64,000 nucleotides of DNA from Cliona cf. orientalis (GCA_963930775.1 OZ005697.1:4052292-4116291); one strand, 5' to 3'. Positions 21,281-32,974 are shown, counted from the stretch's first letter. Numbers and translations are program-made. Notes: generated by a model not told the origin, from the letters alone.

Positions 21281-23361
21281 GGTCATGCAGACAATGGCAT
21301 AAAATAGTAATTTTTGTCTTGCTGTACTAAGGGATATTTTTATGCCAATCCCTGCTTGCTGCATCAAGGGAAAATTTTATGCCAAGTCTGCCTTGCTGTA
21401 CAGCAAGGGAGGCCTTTATGCCAGTGATATTGGCATAAAATTACCTCATGTATATGACTTAGCTTATTCTATATTAAAGGGGAAATTTTATGCCAAGGTA
21501 ATAACTGTCATAATTAAAGGAGTATCCTCAACCTGGATGTAGATATGTAGCTATTTGGCATAAAATTTTATCACAGTGTTACTTCACGATGAAAATGCTT
21601 TATGCCAATATCCAAATTTGTAGCTAGCTATAGTACTCGGGCGTGTAATAATCAGGTATGAGCATTTGTTCTTATGACTCGGCCTTCTTCTTGGTATTCA
21701 GATAATTATCTCCAAATTTAATATTGATGCTATACAATAATATTATTATGCATGCACACACGGAGGCAAACAAAATGCTCAAGAACCACCCCCCCAAACA
21801 CTTTATGGCACTATATTATTATTGGCTGATCAATATTGTTTGCTGAAATGCAGAAAATTAGTGGTCCCCTCGGACCGTCCATGGTCCCCGGTCATTTACG
21901 AGAGGGGTCACGGGCTGGGTTTCAGGTATAAATTAATGATTAGCATGCAGGGTTAGTCTCAAGAGTCTGTATGGCAGGATTAGACTCCAGGGTCTGCATG
22001 GCAGGGTTAATCTCCAGGGTTTGTCCTGGGGGAACCATGCCAAATACAGCACAGTGGACAGTCTGGGGGACCACAATTAATTTTGGTTGGGGGGGAAGGG
22101 GGGTTGGGGCGGACTATCGACAGTGTGATAGGCTCTGCATGCAGGATGATAATTTAAAAGCTAATTCAGGCCTATATTGGGGTCTTCACTTTGTAATAAT
22201 AATATGGAAATGATCAGTATTAAATTTAATACACCTGGGCTGCTCGGATCACTGGCTTTACCTGCTGTAGCTATAGCTACTCACTTTTGTTATTAAGGGA
22301 TAGATGCACTGGTAGTTTAAACCTGTGTTATTGGAATATGAAGTACACTAAGTATGTGATTCACCTCAGGATCTTAATATACTGTCAGCTCTTATGATAT
22401 TATGTGCAGAAGATGCAAGTAATTTCAAATTCTAGCTCTTTATCCCCCTCCCCCCCCCCCCCCCCAACAATGATAAGCTTCATCCCCATGCTCTCCTTCT
22501 TCCTTCCGCTTTCTTCATTTTGCTTATTATTGTGTGATATCAACTTGTACATAAAGTGGGAGAGGGAGGGAGAGGGAAAGCATGGGGACAAGGCTGCAGA
22601 TAAAAATTAATATCAATATCTCTCACCCAATAGCTATCTCTCCCCCGCCTGTGCCCGCCTGATATACCCTGAATCAGAAATAGCTAGCTAGAGCTGCTTG
22701 GGTACGAGGCATGCACCTTCTAGCTAGCTTATCCTACTGCCTCAAAGGAGGGGCTGGGAACAAATCTAACTAGAGAAGGCTATAATATAATATAAATATT
22801 TAATATCATGACTTAGCCTTGTATCCTAGGTAACAGCCATGATATAACTCCCATATACCCCACCCCTCAGGCATTATAACTCCCTACCCCTGACAATAGT
22901 CCAATATTAAACAAAGTTGCACTGGCATACCAAATTTGTGTTGTAGCTACTAGCTTTTCACTAGCTATAGCCAGTAGCTCCCATCCTTCAATAGTAGCTA
23001 GCTATGCATGGGTCCTAAGGACCTTGCTGGTTTGGCATAAAGCATTTTCATTGTGAAGTAACACTATGGTAAAATTTTATGCCAAATAGCTACATACCTA
23101 CATCCAGGCTGAGGATAGTCCTTTAATTAAGACAGTTAATTACCTTGGCATAAAATTTCCCCTTTAATAGAATAAGCTAAGTCATATACATGAGGTAATT
23201 TATGCCAACATCGCTGGCATAAAGGCCTCCCTTGCTGTACAGCAAGGCAGACTTGGCATAAAAGTTTCCCTTGATGCAGCAAGCAGGGATTGGCATAAAA
23301 ATCTCCCTTAGTAGCTACAGCAAGAAAATTTCTTCAATTTTATGCTAAATTATGTACGACC
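21281..23361. mobile_element. Long-TIR element with 9-bp target duplication, Mutator-like (M4)
   Basis: A perfect 9-bp direct repeat CTTCTAAAG lies at 21272-21280 and 23362-23370. The arms are about 330 bp (21281-21606 and about 23029-23361) and highly similar. The ends are GGTCATGCAGACAATGGC and inverted GGTCGTACATAATTTAGC. Each arm carries six or so blocks of GGCATAAAATTTYCCCTT in both orientations. The interior (21607-23028) has GGTCCCC-rich and poly-C stretches and no recognised gene. It shares terminal and subterminal design with M2. Confidence 0.9.
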
Positions 23362-23764
23362 CTTCTAAAGCACATGGTAGACATCCATAGACACTGCCCA
23401 ATCGCTCTCACTTCGAGTTCTCTCGCCGATAGCGAAAGAAAATTCCTCCAAGTTTTATACGAGGTAAAACATAAAAAAGACGGTTCAAAATCGCGTTTCA
23501 ATTTCTCCCCACACTTGGTTTAGCCATAGATCTAGGTTTAGTCTAGCTATAAGGCCACATGATGCCATATAAGGCCCTAGTTGTATTGTAGTGTACTGTC
23601 TGTATTATCATCGCGAAGGGGGCGTGCCGTGGCGAGCATGCGCCGTCGCATCCCCATACTTTGTACACGCGTTTCCAATCCCACCTCCCCCTTCTATTAT
23701 CTATGATTACACCTATCGAGGTGACTGCTCAGTGGTGAGCGACTTTGAATTCGATCGGTGCAAT

Positions 23765-24034
23765 ATGGCTGACGATGAAATGAAAGTTCCTCTTCAGTAT
23801 CCTAGTGGCGATACGGATCCTAAATCTACGCCGGGTGATCCAGCAGGAACCGGAGTCACTGCTATTGTTAGTCAACCCCAGCCGATGACACTCCCAGCTC
23901 CAGTCAGCTGTAAAAAGGAAGACCTGGCCCCTCACAGCTTCCTGGCACTGGCGATCATTGTGGCCATCTGTTGTGGGCTCTTTCACTTCCCCTCTCTGTT
24001 GTGTTCTATTCTGGCCATATATTTTTCTTGCATA
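23765..24034 (+). CDS. CD225/dispanin-like protein unit B, exon 1
   Basis: Exon 1 is 90 codons from the ATG in CAATATGGCTGACGAT to the donor GTACGTGAG at 24035. The N-terminal 55 residues are polar and proline-rich (MADDEMKVPLQYPSGDTDPK...). Residues 57-88 form the first membrane segment (SFLALAIIVAICCGLF to LAIYFSCI), with a CC pair at 69-70 of the kind S-palmitoylated in IFITM proteins. The phase-0 junction joins exon 2 at 30568, giving 150 residues. The CD225 family includes the vertebrate IFITMs, which act in endosomal membranes. Function in this organism is not shown. I chose this Met because units B and C agree from it onward and diverge upstream. Confidence 0.75.
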
Positions 24035-24639
24035 GTACGTGAGTTTACCATATAGAGCCAGGTTATAAATAAGGATACACCCCTGTTGAGGACTATTGTG
24101 GTTCACCCGTGGACACTTTGGATCTAGTGGCAAAAACAGTAGGCTGCAAAAATTTTCAACCATAGCAGATACTGGTGACCTAAAATCCGATCACAATAGC
24201 AGGTTAAAATTTATAGGTGCTGTTTATGTCACTTGACCTGTCATGCTATGAACAGTCCCCCCTATGAGCAGTCCCCCCAGACTGTCCATGGAAGAATAGA
24301 TGGTCCTCCCGGACCATCGATAGTCACCATAGTTGGTTCCCCCTTGCCATAAACGTTCCCCACTATTTTCTGCATGGTGGGACCGTTGGTGGCAGAAACA
24401 TATGGTCCCCTCTATATAATATATAGCTCAGCCTGGGGATATTAGTAGTGTGTATGGACCGAGCCTATCTGACTATAGACTAGGTATAATTAATAGCGCT
24501 TCAAGTTTGACTGTGAAATAGTGATCATTTCTCTTAAAGTTTTAATAATAATATGGAAGAACATGATTTTTAAAGTCCTGAATGAAATTAGAAGAGGCAG
24601 TGATTACAAAAATAGCCTTGTTTATAGTCACAGTTAATT

Positions 24640-25035
24640 ACTAGAGCTCTGTAGAGCACATGCCCCGCGCGCTCTGTAGCCACTGTAGCGTAGTACTGCA
24701 ACACTCTGCGGCAGAGCTGTTTCATGACCTGACGACCCTTTCCAACACTGAGCTTGAGCATGCGCAGTCACATCAGCATGCTAAAAGAGTGGGTGTGGTC
24801 GATAAACCACAGGCATGTTGAACAGAAAATGCACGATTTGTAGCACTAGTAAGCCTTTTTGAGCAATTCGAAGCCCGTACAAACCAGTTTTTCATCGATA
24901 TCTATCGATTGGTTGTGCTTATAGCATGCACAGACGCCTAGAACTCGAGATCTGGCGATTTTTGTGCCGACGACAACAACAACGACAGACGGACAAACCG
25001 ATTGCTTTACTCCTTGCGCATGCGCGCGGGGTAAT
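24640..25035 (+). repeat. 390-bp dispersed repeat R (copy 1)
   Basis: The sequence from ACTAGAGCTCTGTAGAGC to GCGCATGCGCGCGGGGTAAT is shared with 52048-52451 (reverse) and 59484-59867 (forward). It includes GACGACAACAACAACGACAG-type microsatellite sequence near its end. The ends are not clear inverted repeats, so class (SINE or MITE) is open. Confidence 0.75.
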
Positions 25036-25158
25036 GACATCTGGAATCTGTTGGCAACTCTTGTGAAACCACTGCCTGTAGCCTTCACAGTACGCCATAG
25101 GTTCTTCACCATCCTCTGGCAAACGGCAGTCACAGTGGAGTTGTACTTTTTTCACAGC
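25036..25158 (-). pseudogene. PHD-finger exon remnant
   Basis: The minus-strand frame reads KKVQLHCDCRLPEDGEEPMAYCEGY, then RQWFHKSCQQIPD. This is the front of a PHD zinc finger (C.C...P.......M..C..C..WFH..C). The residue expected to be the fourth metal ligand is tyrosine (CEGY in place of CEGC), so metal binding would be impaired. Repeat R abuts its C-terminal side. It may be one exon of a larger decayed gene or a transposon-borne PHD finger. Confidence 0.55.
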
Positions 25159-25663
25159 GCTCTATGCTTTGATGCATTAACCTTCGAGTGAAAATGGCGG
25201 GCTTTCGTGCACATGCCATTAGCCTTTAGGGGGAATGACGGGCTTTCATGCACCTGCCCTTAGGGGGGACTGTCCATCGCTAGGGGGACCAGATATGACG
25301 GAAATTAACACTCCGGGGAGACCACTTAGCGCGGGGGACCAAATATTTCGTGACACTTCCGATACTTTCGACTACGTGCACATCTAAGGCTACGCAAACT
25401 GAATTTACAGATATTCGTCACTGCCCGCGTGGATTTTCTGATTTTCTCAAAATATTTCAGATTTCAGATTGAATACAGCAACTATAAGGCACTTTGGCTC
25501 CACCCCTCTCAAGCACTGCAAGTGAATAGCGTGGCCTCGGCAATCGCAAATTCGAACCTAGCGTTTCTCACACAACTTTACTACTTTGAAATCTGAATAA
25601 TGACTCCCTGCCTGCATGCAAAATTTGTGACAATAAACTGTGAATTTAGTTTTCCCTGCCTAA

Positions 25664-27174
25664 TACCGTACCCTCGCAAAAGAGGGCCCACTACGGAATG
25701 TCGGCCCACCCCCCACTTTGGGTTGAATTTCCTGTTAAGGTACCATTTAATTGCGTGGGCGTGAGCGTCAGGAATGGTTAATTCAATTAGCGAATCGTGA
25801 AGGGGCGTGGCCGAAGAGGCCATACGAGTGCTTTTGGTCGAAGGTGGGCGTGTCCAGAATCGGCCAGGGATGATTATGCGCGTGTAATTAGCGACCGGAA
25901 GTGGCCCCTGAAGAAAAGGCCGGTAATTGCCCACATCAAAGCAAGATCAAAGCATTCTTTCTTAACTATTAACCGCAACGACTTAAAAAAAAAAAAAAAA
26001 AAAAAAAAGCTTATTAGGCCTAATTAAGCATGTGGGCGTGTTCCTGGCACTGTGTGGAGTGTGTGCGTGTGCGTTAATGCAGGTTTTATTGCTTCCGATT
26101 GGGCGTGGCTTCACGGGCCAGTGCTTGGACATCGGCGCCTGGGACTTGGCCTCGGCGATAGGTGGGCGTGTCCCGGAAGCGGTGGTGACCTTTGAACCCC
26201 GCGAGGAGGCTTTGGGGGCGTGGCAGGAGGTCAAAGGTGAGGCCATGTCTGTTAATGAGGCACTGTACGGCGGTGCGATCGAGGGGCCTGTACGGCCGGA
26301 CGGAAGCTGACGATGGTTTGAAGCGGATGTGGTTGCGATGACGTGTTGTTACTCCGCCCACACAGGAAATGAGGTGAGCTCTTGCGTGGGCGGTGTGGCA
26401 GAACGGCCTCCAAGTGTTTGTGTGTGTTTTGGCCTTGAGGAAGCTGTGTGTTTTAATTGGGATTGATTGTGGGCTTCCGGTGGACATCCGGTGGTTAGTA
26501 GGCACTTGATTGAGAATGGTGGTCCTTGGGGAACAGGGTGGGGCTGTTTTGGGCGTGGCCTGGCCCCTCCCTTCCGGCTCGGCTTCCGGTCCATGGAGGA
26601 TATTAAATGAACACTTCCGGCTCTAGCAGCCACACCCCTGAGACCTGTGCAATTAAAAGGGCGTGGTTACACAACATGCACCTCACTAATGACTTTGATG
26701 TGGTTTAGGTGTCATATCCCCCACCTCACGCCCACGCAATTTAATGGTACCTTAAGGTCTAGTGTTTACTCGAATAGCTGCCCTTGAAAACGCAGCTCAA
26801 ATGGCTGGTTTATGAGGACTGAACTTCGAATAGTCTATGTAAGGTTGATAAGTAATGTGCTTAACAGTCATATAGCTAGCTTTATGCCACATTTCAGCAC
26901 AAATAAACGATCATACACGGCTAGTGATCATAGCCACGCCCACTTAATACAGCTGCACTCAACGACACACAGTGAAGTATCGTGGCTGCCCTTGCTCTGG
27001 ATTGGTAACCATGCTTGAATAAGACTGAAATCAATAGTAGCCGCTGCTACTATTCAAATTATGAAACTACCGTGGGTAACTTACCTGGGCGCTCTTTCGC
27101 ATATAAACGTGATACTGATACCTCGAATATCGGCCCATCCCCCAATATGGGTCCTCTTTCGCGAGGATACGGTA
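25664..27174. mobile_element. TACCGTA-ended MITE split by the TTAA element
   Basis: The left piece 25664-25734 (TACCGTACCCTCGCAAAAGAGG) and right piece ending at 27174 (CCTCTTTCGCGAGGATACGGTA) are inverted repeats. The TTAA element at 25739-26751 lies between them. Without it the MITE would be about 490 bp. The insertion order is therefore TACCGTA element first and TTAA element second. Confidence 0.65.
25739..26751. mobile_element. TTAA-flanked TIR element (copy 3)
   Basis: TTAA lies at 25735-25738 and 26752-26755. The ends are GGTACCATTTAATTGCGTGG and the inverted GGTACCATTAAATTGCGTGG. It is collinear in reverse with 19712-21097 apart from the MITE there. A poly-A of 24 lies at 25985-26008. 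The plus-strand frame 26032-26310 is discussed under copy 2. Confidence 0.85.
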
Positions 27175-27584
27175 TATCTATGGTTCACCCCAGTATAAGT
27201 AATTAGATAACCAAACATGAATAATTATCATTACAAAGGTCATGAACCGTACGAACAGCCACATATACACGGTTTGACACTCTCCCTCTCCCTCTTTATA
27301 TACTATTGCTACAAGAGGGTAGAGTTAAAGGGAGGTTATTTATTAAAAGAAAAATGTGATTGCCCGCTCAGTACCCGGTGTGTGGTCACAGTGTGGTATT
27401 TGCATCAGTGGCGGGAGGAGGGAAAGAACGAGAGTGCAAGTGTTTATGCGACATATTATACCACCATTTCTTTGTCAATGGTGATCGTTTTCATGCTCAG
27501 TGGAGAGTGAAAACCTTCACTTTAATAAAGGCTTAACAAGAGAGAACTCAATTCTAAGACCACACCCAACAGTATAAACATTGT

Positions 27585-27715
27585 GTAAATGTTGTCCAAT
27601 TAACTGCTAGCAATAATTTTATAAGTTTGGTGGGTCGCAGCTAAGCCACGGCAGCCAGCCACAGCCGAACGGCGGCCCTTGGTTGGCCCATAGGCGGCCA
27701 ACGGCACTATGGTGG
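27585..27715 (-). repeat. GC-rich repeat GGCGGCC (pair of 41095-41225)
   Basis: GTTGTCCA.TTAAC, followed by TGAGCCACGGC.GCCAGCC and GGCGGCC blocks, is shared with 41095-41225 at moderate identity. Confidence 0.55.
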
Positions 27716-28090
27716 TGTATACCTCTTGGCCACTGTAGTACAGGGATAATATGTGCATACCATAATTCTGGAAACTTTGGCTATAATGTTGTGAATATAT
27801 CTTAGTGGAAATGGTAAATGTGAGGCATAGTTGAGGGCTCCGGGTGATTTCAGCCAAATAATTATTGGTAGAGCGATTTTATAGGAAGGGGCTCATCCCC
27901 TCTACATTTTTGAACTAGGGTCAGCCCCCTTGGTTCTTATGCCAGTGCCACACCATCGTGCTACCCAGGCTGCACAGGGTGGTGTCCTCCCCCGAAAGTT
28001 TGCTCCATAGCAAACTGCTAAATTTATTACCTGGGATTCTTCCTGCCAATATCTATATAGCTATTACAACAATGACATTATCTTCCACAG

Positions 28091-28256
28091 TCACATTTTC
28101 ATTCCATGAATCGCAAATTTCAATTTAAATGTATGGCAATACTGTCAGTGGTAGCCATTATCTGATTCACTGGATTTATTGTAAACTTTATTGGATTGTG
28201 TGATATATGTCATGGCTGCTTATGGATGTAGAATTTCTCATATTGACATCTGTGGT
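28091..28256 (+). pseudogene. Dispanin-like spare exon 2, dead
   Basis: It follows a TTCCACAG acceptor and starts SHFHSMNRKFQF, then MAILSVVAII, then a TGA in the membrane segment. Readable similarity resumes with FTGFIVNFIGL. The Y-G-N-A-S stretch is deleted. It lies 2.3 kb upstream of the whole exon 2 of unit B, so exon 2 was duplicated within the intron and one copy decayed. Confidence 0.7.
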
Positions 28257-28408
28257 TAGCTAAACAAGTCCCTATAAATTTTAAATTTCAATCACAATTG
28301 TACAGGAGTTCAGACTTGGCATTCTTCAGTCTTAAGCATTACCATTATTTTGCCACTAAAAAATAGCTATAATTATTTATTAGTCTTCTTGTGGTAATAT
28401 ATATTTAA

Positions 28409-29069
28409 TACCGTATGGCGGGTAATTTTCATGGGGGCTAATTTTCATGGAAAGTCAAAAAATGCCCTCAAAATTAAATTTCGTGGTTTTAAATTTCATT
28501 GACAGCAACCAGTCCAGGGGCGTGGCACCGCAGCACAAGCAATGATGTAATTGATAGTATACAAGCGCTCTGGATCTTCTTTGTTACTATTAAACAGAGA
28601 CTTGGACAAATAGCATGAGATAAAAGAATATTAGTGTCGAAGACGCTATCAGCTGGATAATACCGTATAGCGGGAAACTTTCGAGGGAGAAAACTTTCAC
28701 GAATTTCGCGATTTTTCCGCCATCCGCGAAAGTTTTCTCCACGAAATTCTAGGCATGCCACACCCATTATGCGACCAATTAAGCATTCCGCGAAAGTTTT
28801 CTCCGCGAAATGCTCCTTTCCTACCGATCCGCGAAAGTTTTCTCCCTCGAAAATTTCCCGCTATACAGTAATAGCTACTGTTGCTTGCTAATATTACTGT
28901 GAAGTGTTGGCCGCACTGCCACGATGTTTGTGGCCACGCCCATCATCATGGACTCGTATATCACTGTAAGCATTAATTATTTTCATGGGTGGGAAAATTT
29001 CGTGACTGCCAAGTCAACCACGAAAATAACGAAAATTAGCACCCCACAAGAATTACCCGCCATACGGTA
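28409..29069. mobile_element. TACCGTATGGCGGG-ended MITE with a nested element
   Basis: The left TACCGTATGGCGGGTAATTT and right AATTACCCGCCATACGGTA are inverted. The arms repeat the motif TAATTTTCATGG. A second element occupies 28661-28870. No transposase is seen. Confidence 0.8.
28661..28870. mobile_element. TACCGTATAGCGGG-ended MITE, nested
   Basis: This 210-bp palindromic element has ends TACCGTATAGCGGGAAACTT and AAATTTCCCGCTATACAGTA. The motif GCGAAAGTTTTCTCC is repeated inside in both orientations. It lies within 28409-29069. Confidence 0.8.
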
Positions 29070-29245
29070 AGTTATCATGTGCATTAATTTGTACAGCATT
29101 CATGATCATTAGGTTAACACGTTAACTTATACTAGTATGACAATGAGGAATTTGAATAATAATATAATCTTATTAACTTTAATAGTGACCAGATGCCCAG
29201 TAGCTTATATATAGCCATGAATCAATGCTATAATTATTATTACGT

Positions 29246-30180
29246 CCAGAGTCCCAATTAACAAATCGATTCGGCCTCGCGATGAGGTAATTATGATGAA
29301 ATGATGATGAAACCTATGACGTAATTGCTATGAAACTGTTTCAAAATGTTTAGCGTGCATGAAAGGTTGTTGGGACCCAGAATTCAAACCTAGTGTAGAA
29401 GACATCGTGGACTATCCGATGATATCATTATGGCGTTTCTCTCAGTTCGCTTTCTCTAGCGAGCTCGCTTTCAGGGCAGGGGGATTTCCCTATTCAGTCG
29501 AGCACATGGCAGGTGAAGGTCAACCGGCTCAAGCCGCGCGCCCCAATATTGTACGCGTATACGGAGCATGCGTAGTCTGTCAATGTGTCCTCGTTCGAAT
29601 TTATGGTGGCGTATTCATGAGGGACTCTGGACGTAGTCTCTAAGTTTTTCATTATCTCACCAGTAGCAATTTACTTTTCTGTGCATGGTTATGAGGTAAT
29701 TGTGGTGTAATCTATGATGAAATTATGATGCAACCTATGAGGTAATTATGAACAAATCCAGGGCCTCGCTGGAGCCTTTCTGGGACTTGAAAATCGGTAA
29801 ATATGTAGAGTATCTTACACGTGTATCCAGTGAATACATTACAAGCTGAGCGCTACTTTCTCTGAGAAGTACTGTTGGTTGAACTTCACGTGTTTTCTTG
29901 GCTTACGTAATGCCATGGATAGCCTTGCCCACGCGAGACTGCAGCAGCGCGACCAACCTGAAGTTCGGAAGGAATACTATGCTGTCGAGTTCGTATTTGT
30001 AATTGAACCATCGAAACTTGTCGCTATCAAGGTTGAGAGTCGATCTTAGACACCATCTCCATGATTTCTGGGGCCATCGATCGATGTGTACGCATTCTAT
30101 TGACGACCTTTTACCACATGCACCATTACACTGTGCAGCTATAGACTGGGGAGATGGTCAAGTGTTCATAAAGGGTTGCA
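29246..30180 (+). repeat. Repeat family CCCCAGTAGC (copy 2, long form with kinase fragment)
   Basis: It starts TTACGTCCAGAGTCCCAATTA, as does 39171. The later part (CACCAGTAGCAATTTAC to GGTCAAGTGTTCATAA) is shared with 48990-49585 and, reversed, with 51470-52045. The first 400 bp carries a kinase-like frame. Confidence 0.75.
29359..29643 (+). pseudogene. Protein-kinase fragments captured in repeat (copy 1)
   Basis: This open frame of 94 codons begins MKGCWDPEFKPSVEDIV, which matches the tail of a tyrosine-kinase-like domain (subdomain XI, CW.P....RPS...IV). It then carries RPNIVRVYGACVVCQCVLV followed by YGGVFMRDS, which matches the N-lobe (subdomains IV-V, HPNIV..YGAC, then GGSLRD). The order is the reverse of a real kinase, so two pieces were joined or a tandem kinase was sampled across its junction. 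No catalytic loop is present. The copy at 39299-39631 is close. Confidence 0.55.
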
Positions 30181-30567
30181 GGGGTTTGATTTAAATATAG
30201 ATCTGGCCCAAAATTTTAGGGAGGGAAAAGGGAAGGTATAATTAATTTTATAGCTGCGCAAAAAGCACGGTAAGCTGAAGTGCAGTGGGAACTATCGAGT
30301 CACTAAATTAACTAGAGCTCTCTAGACCCCCAAACCCTTGGTGTGTTGCATGGCATTTCCTATAATATGAGGTATGGGTATGTAGTAGCTATAGCGTGGT
30401 AACAGACAGACACACACACACACAGAACGACTACTGTAACCCTCACGCATGCACAGCTCTGTAATCTAAACAGCCAAATTTGTTGTCTTGGATTAATAAT
30501 ACTTGAGTGAATTTATTTCTCTGCCAGTATCATTAATATTATTATAATAATTTTTTTACTCATGCAG

Positions 30568-30750
30568 TCACATGTTGAATCCAAGAATGGCCAGTTCAAA
30601 TCAAGTAAAATGTATGGCAATGCATCTGCAATACTATCAGTGGTGGTCATTATTGTTGGATTTATTGTGAACTTTTTTGGGTTGCTCTATTGTGTGGTAG
30701 TCGTGGCGGCTGCTTTAAGATGTGGACTTTCTAAACTTGACTGCCTTTAG
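30568..30750 (+). CDS. CD225/dispanin-like protein unit B, exon 2
   Basis: Sixty codons from the TCATGCAG acceptor to TAG. The sequence starts SHVESKNGQFKSSKMYGNAS, with the loop glycine and the G-N-A-S step before the helix as in CD225 proteins. Then comes the second membrane segment (AILSVVVIIVGFIVNFFGLLYCVVVVAAAL) and a short tail RCGLSKLDCL. With exon 1 at 23765 it gives 150 residues. The nearby copy at 45370-45552 differs by only about six residues. Confidence 0.75.
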   Translation, partial: SHVESKNGQFKSSKMYGNASAILSVVVIIVGFIVNFFGLLYCVVVVAAALRCGLSKLDCL

Positions 30751-30777
30751 CTAGTGCAATGAACATTAACCATCATA

Positions 30778-31456
30778 TGTGACCGTCCATGACAAAACCA
30801 ACCATATTGCGCTGGATATCAATCTGAGATACAGGCCTATTTAGTTGCCCAAGGTGATAATTATCATTTTTCACTTTTTGGCATAGATCGATAGAGGAAT
30901 CATTCCTCTACACAAAAATCTGCTTCGTAGCTTCTAGAACGCTATACTTACTGAGTTATGGCTCGAAGAAGTCGGCCGGGTAGCTAACATTGAACGTCCA
31001 TGATACGGAGCCGTTGCCATAGTTGCAGGTAGGCAAGTACGGCAGCTGCACAGAAAAAGCTCTCCAGGCACTTCTTTCTTCGATTTTGTGCACTAACGAT
31101 CTATGGACACGCTTATCTTTTCGTTCTTTTCCATCGAAACGCCAGCTGCTGCTTTCTTTCCAACGTTCTGGCCGCCATCTGGCTCTTTCACTTAGTGGGC
31201 GTGGCCACGTACTTTGTATAAACGGCGAGTATACGGACTTCCGCGTGCAACGTACGTAGCAATATTTCATTGTGCTTGCTGCACATTTTTATTACGGGCG
31301 ATCCGGGTACATTTTGGCTCATATCTCCATGACTACACGGGCTAGAGACTTCAAATTTGCAGGAGCAATAGTTCAAAGGTTGTACTTGGTAATGGTGGCC
31401 TTAACTAAAAATCGGTTGTCAGCGCAATATGGTTGGTTTTGTCATGGAAGGTCACA
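30778..31456. mobile_element. TA-flanked MITE, TGTGACC ends
   Basis: Inverted ends of about 36 bp, starting TGTGACCGTCCATGAC and ending GTCATGGAAGGTCACA, are flanked by TA on both sides. The interior has no recognised gene. TA duplication suggests a Tc1/mariner-like origin. Confidence 0.75.
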
Positions 31457-31596
31457 TATATTTATGTATTTTTTTTTTTTTAGTATAGTATATTATATAT
31501 AGGGCATGCACTTGATTAGCTGTGTCACTGCTATTGTATGTCCATTGCATTATGCATAAAGTATTATAGAGATTATACACTAAGTAGTAGAAGTAG

Positions 31597-31960
31597 TAGA
31601 AGTAGAAAAAAAAAAAGAATTTATATAATTAATTAATGTTTGGGGGAATTGGGAGCACTTGGGGAGATAATTTTTACATGGGCACGCAGAATGGGTCGAA
31701 ACTAGAGATTTGACGGCGGGGAATTTTGATTCACACCTTAGAATTAAAGTTACGGCCCTTTGAAGTTACTCCATATGTTTGTATAGGAAGCCATGCATTT
31801 GCAATGTTTTCCGCCCACGCGCTACGTGAGGGGCGGGGCCACGCGTGCACATTAACTTGACGACCATTACCCACTTTGGTCAAAATTGATGTATAGGCTG
31901 CCTGCTTGCATTGTATGGCTCTACTATGCATCCAGCTCAACTATGTGGTGGTTTTCGGAC
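31597..31960 (+). mobile_element. CACTAAG-ended MITE (copy 2)
   Basis: It matches 33917-34245 in the same orientation and 20470-20850 in reverse. A CACTAAG/CTTAGTG end pair lies at about 31579 and 31974. Together with copy 3 it brackets the tandem array at 32008-33906. Confidence 0.65.
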
Positions 31961-32263
31961 AATTTTTTTTCTGCTTAGTGTTCTGGTCGCCTTGTTATAC
32001 ACTAATTACAACCTAAGATAAAAGAATATGTGAGCGTGTAATATAATGTAATTAATGTAATGTAATGTAATGTAATGTAATGTAAATAATTCATTCGAAG
32101 CACAGGAAAAGGTATTGTGCAATAATTTTTATATCAGCATGTAGAGTGGATCAAAAATAATAATTGAATCGTCTCAGATTTTTGATTTTCACTTTCAGTT
32201 TTGAAATACGAGTCGTAGTAGTTTCTGACCACTTAAGTATGAAGGAAATGACTACTGTCCAGA

Positions 32264-32340
32264 TGGTGCAATGGTTAAGCTCAGTGTCTGCCAACCAGTG
32301 TCAAATGCGTGCACTGGTTCGAATCCTACCTGGGGCCAAT
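32264..32340 (+). ncRNA. tRNA-derived SINE-like head, unit 1
   Basis: A-box-like TGGTGCAATGG at 32264 and a perfect B box GGTTCGAATCC at 32316. Between them AACCAGTG and CACTGGTT form an 8-bp stem. No full cloverleaf folds by eye, so it is a tRNA-derived promoter rather than a tRNA gene. Confidence 0.55.
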
Positions 32341-32897
32341 TGTTTTCCATCTTTTTTTTTCACTGCCAGTGATGCTAGGAAGGCAGTCTACATACACCAA
32401 CAACATTCTATGGGCAATGCTCCTTACGTTGGAACTAGACTAGGGGATGATTACGTATACAAGCCCCAAGTCACTCTCAGATATGTTACGCATTAGTATT
32501 GACATTATAGTAATCAATGTTTGCAACTTGAGATTTTCTGCCCTACCACATACCTGACCTATTGTAGCAGACATGTATGATAGAAAATGGTGACATACCG
32601 TTAACTACTAATTACTGCTTGATAAAATTCTTTTATCTTAGGTTGTGGTTTAGCTTGTTACAACCTAAGATAAAAGAATATGTGAGCGTGTAATGTAATG
32701 TAATGTAATGTAATGTAAATAATTCATTCGAAGCACAGGAAAAGGTATTGTGCAATAATTTTTATATCAGCATGTAGAGTGGATCAAAAATAATAATCAG
32801 TGAATCGTCTCAGATTTTTGATTTTCACTTTCAGTTTTGAAATACGAGTCGTAGTAGTTTCTGACCACTAAAGTATGAAGGAAATGACTACTGTCCA

Positions 32898-32974
32898 GAT
32901 GGTGCAATGGTTAAGCTCAGTGTCTGCCAACCAGTGTCAAATGCGTGCACTGGTTCGAATCCCACCCGGGGCCA
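32898..32974 (+). ncRNA. tRNA-derived SINE-like head, unit 2
   Basis: Same A and B boxes as unit 1 (TGGTGCAATGG, then GGTTCGAATCC), followed by CACCCGGGGCCA, which looks like a degraded acceptor side. Confidence 0.55.

Larger units (their letters stand above)
24035..30567 (+). other. Intron of unit B (6.5 kb) filled with mobile elements
   Basis: It begins GTACGTGAG and ends CTCATGCAG. It contains a 390-bp repeat, a PHD-finger scrap, a TTAA element nested in a TACCGTA element, a dead spare exon 2, nested TACCGTA elements and a kinase-fragment repeat, all listed separately. 24235-24430 and 25250-25330 hold GGGGGACC-rich sequence in opposite orientations. 27175-27580 shows nothing I can name. 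Confidence 0.6.

Noticed and set aside
24235-25330. TIR element with GGGGGACC ends
   Set aside because: The two regions have similar motifs in opposite orientation but no clean termini or duplication could be fixed.
32264-32340. Functional tRNA gene
   Set aside because: The A and B boxes are good but no acceptor stem pairs and the T-stem does not close. The sequence is repeated three times within a transposon.
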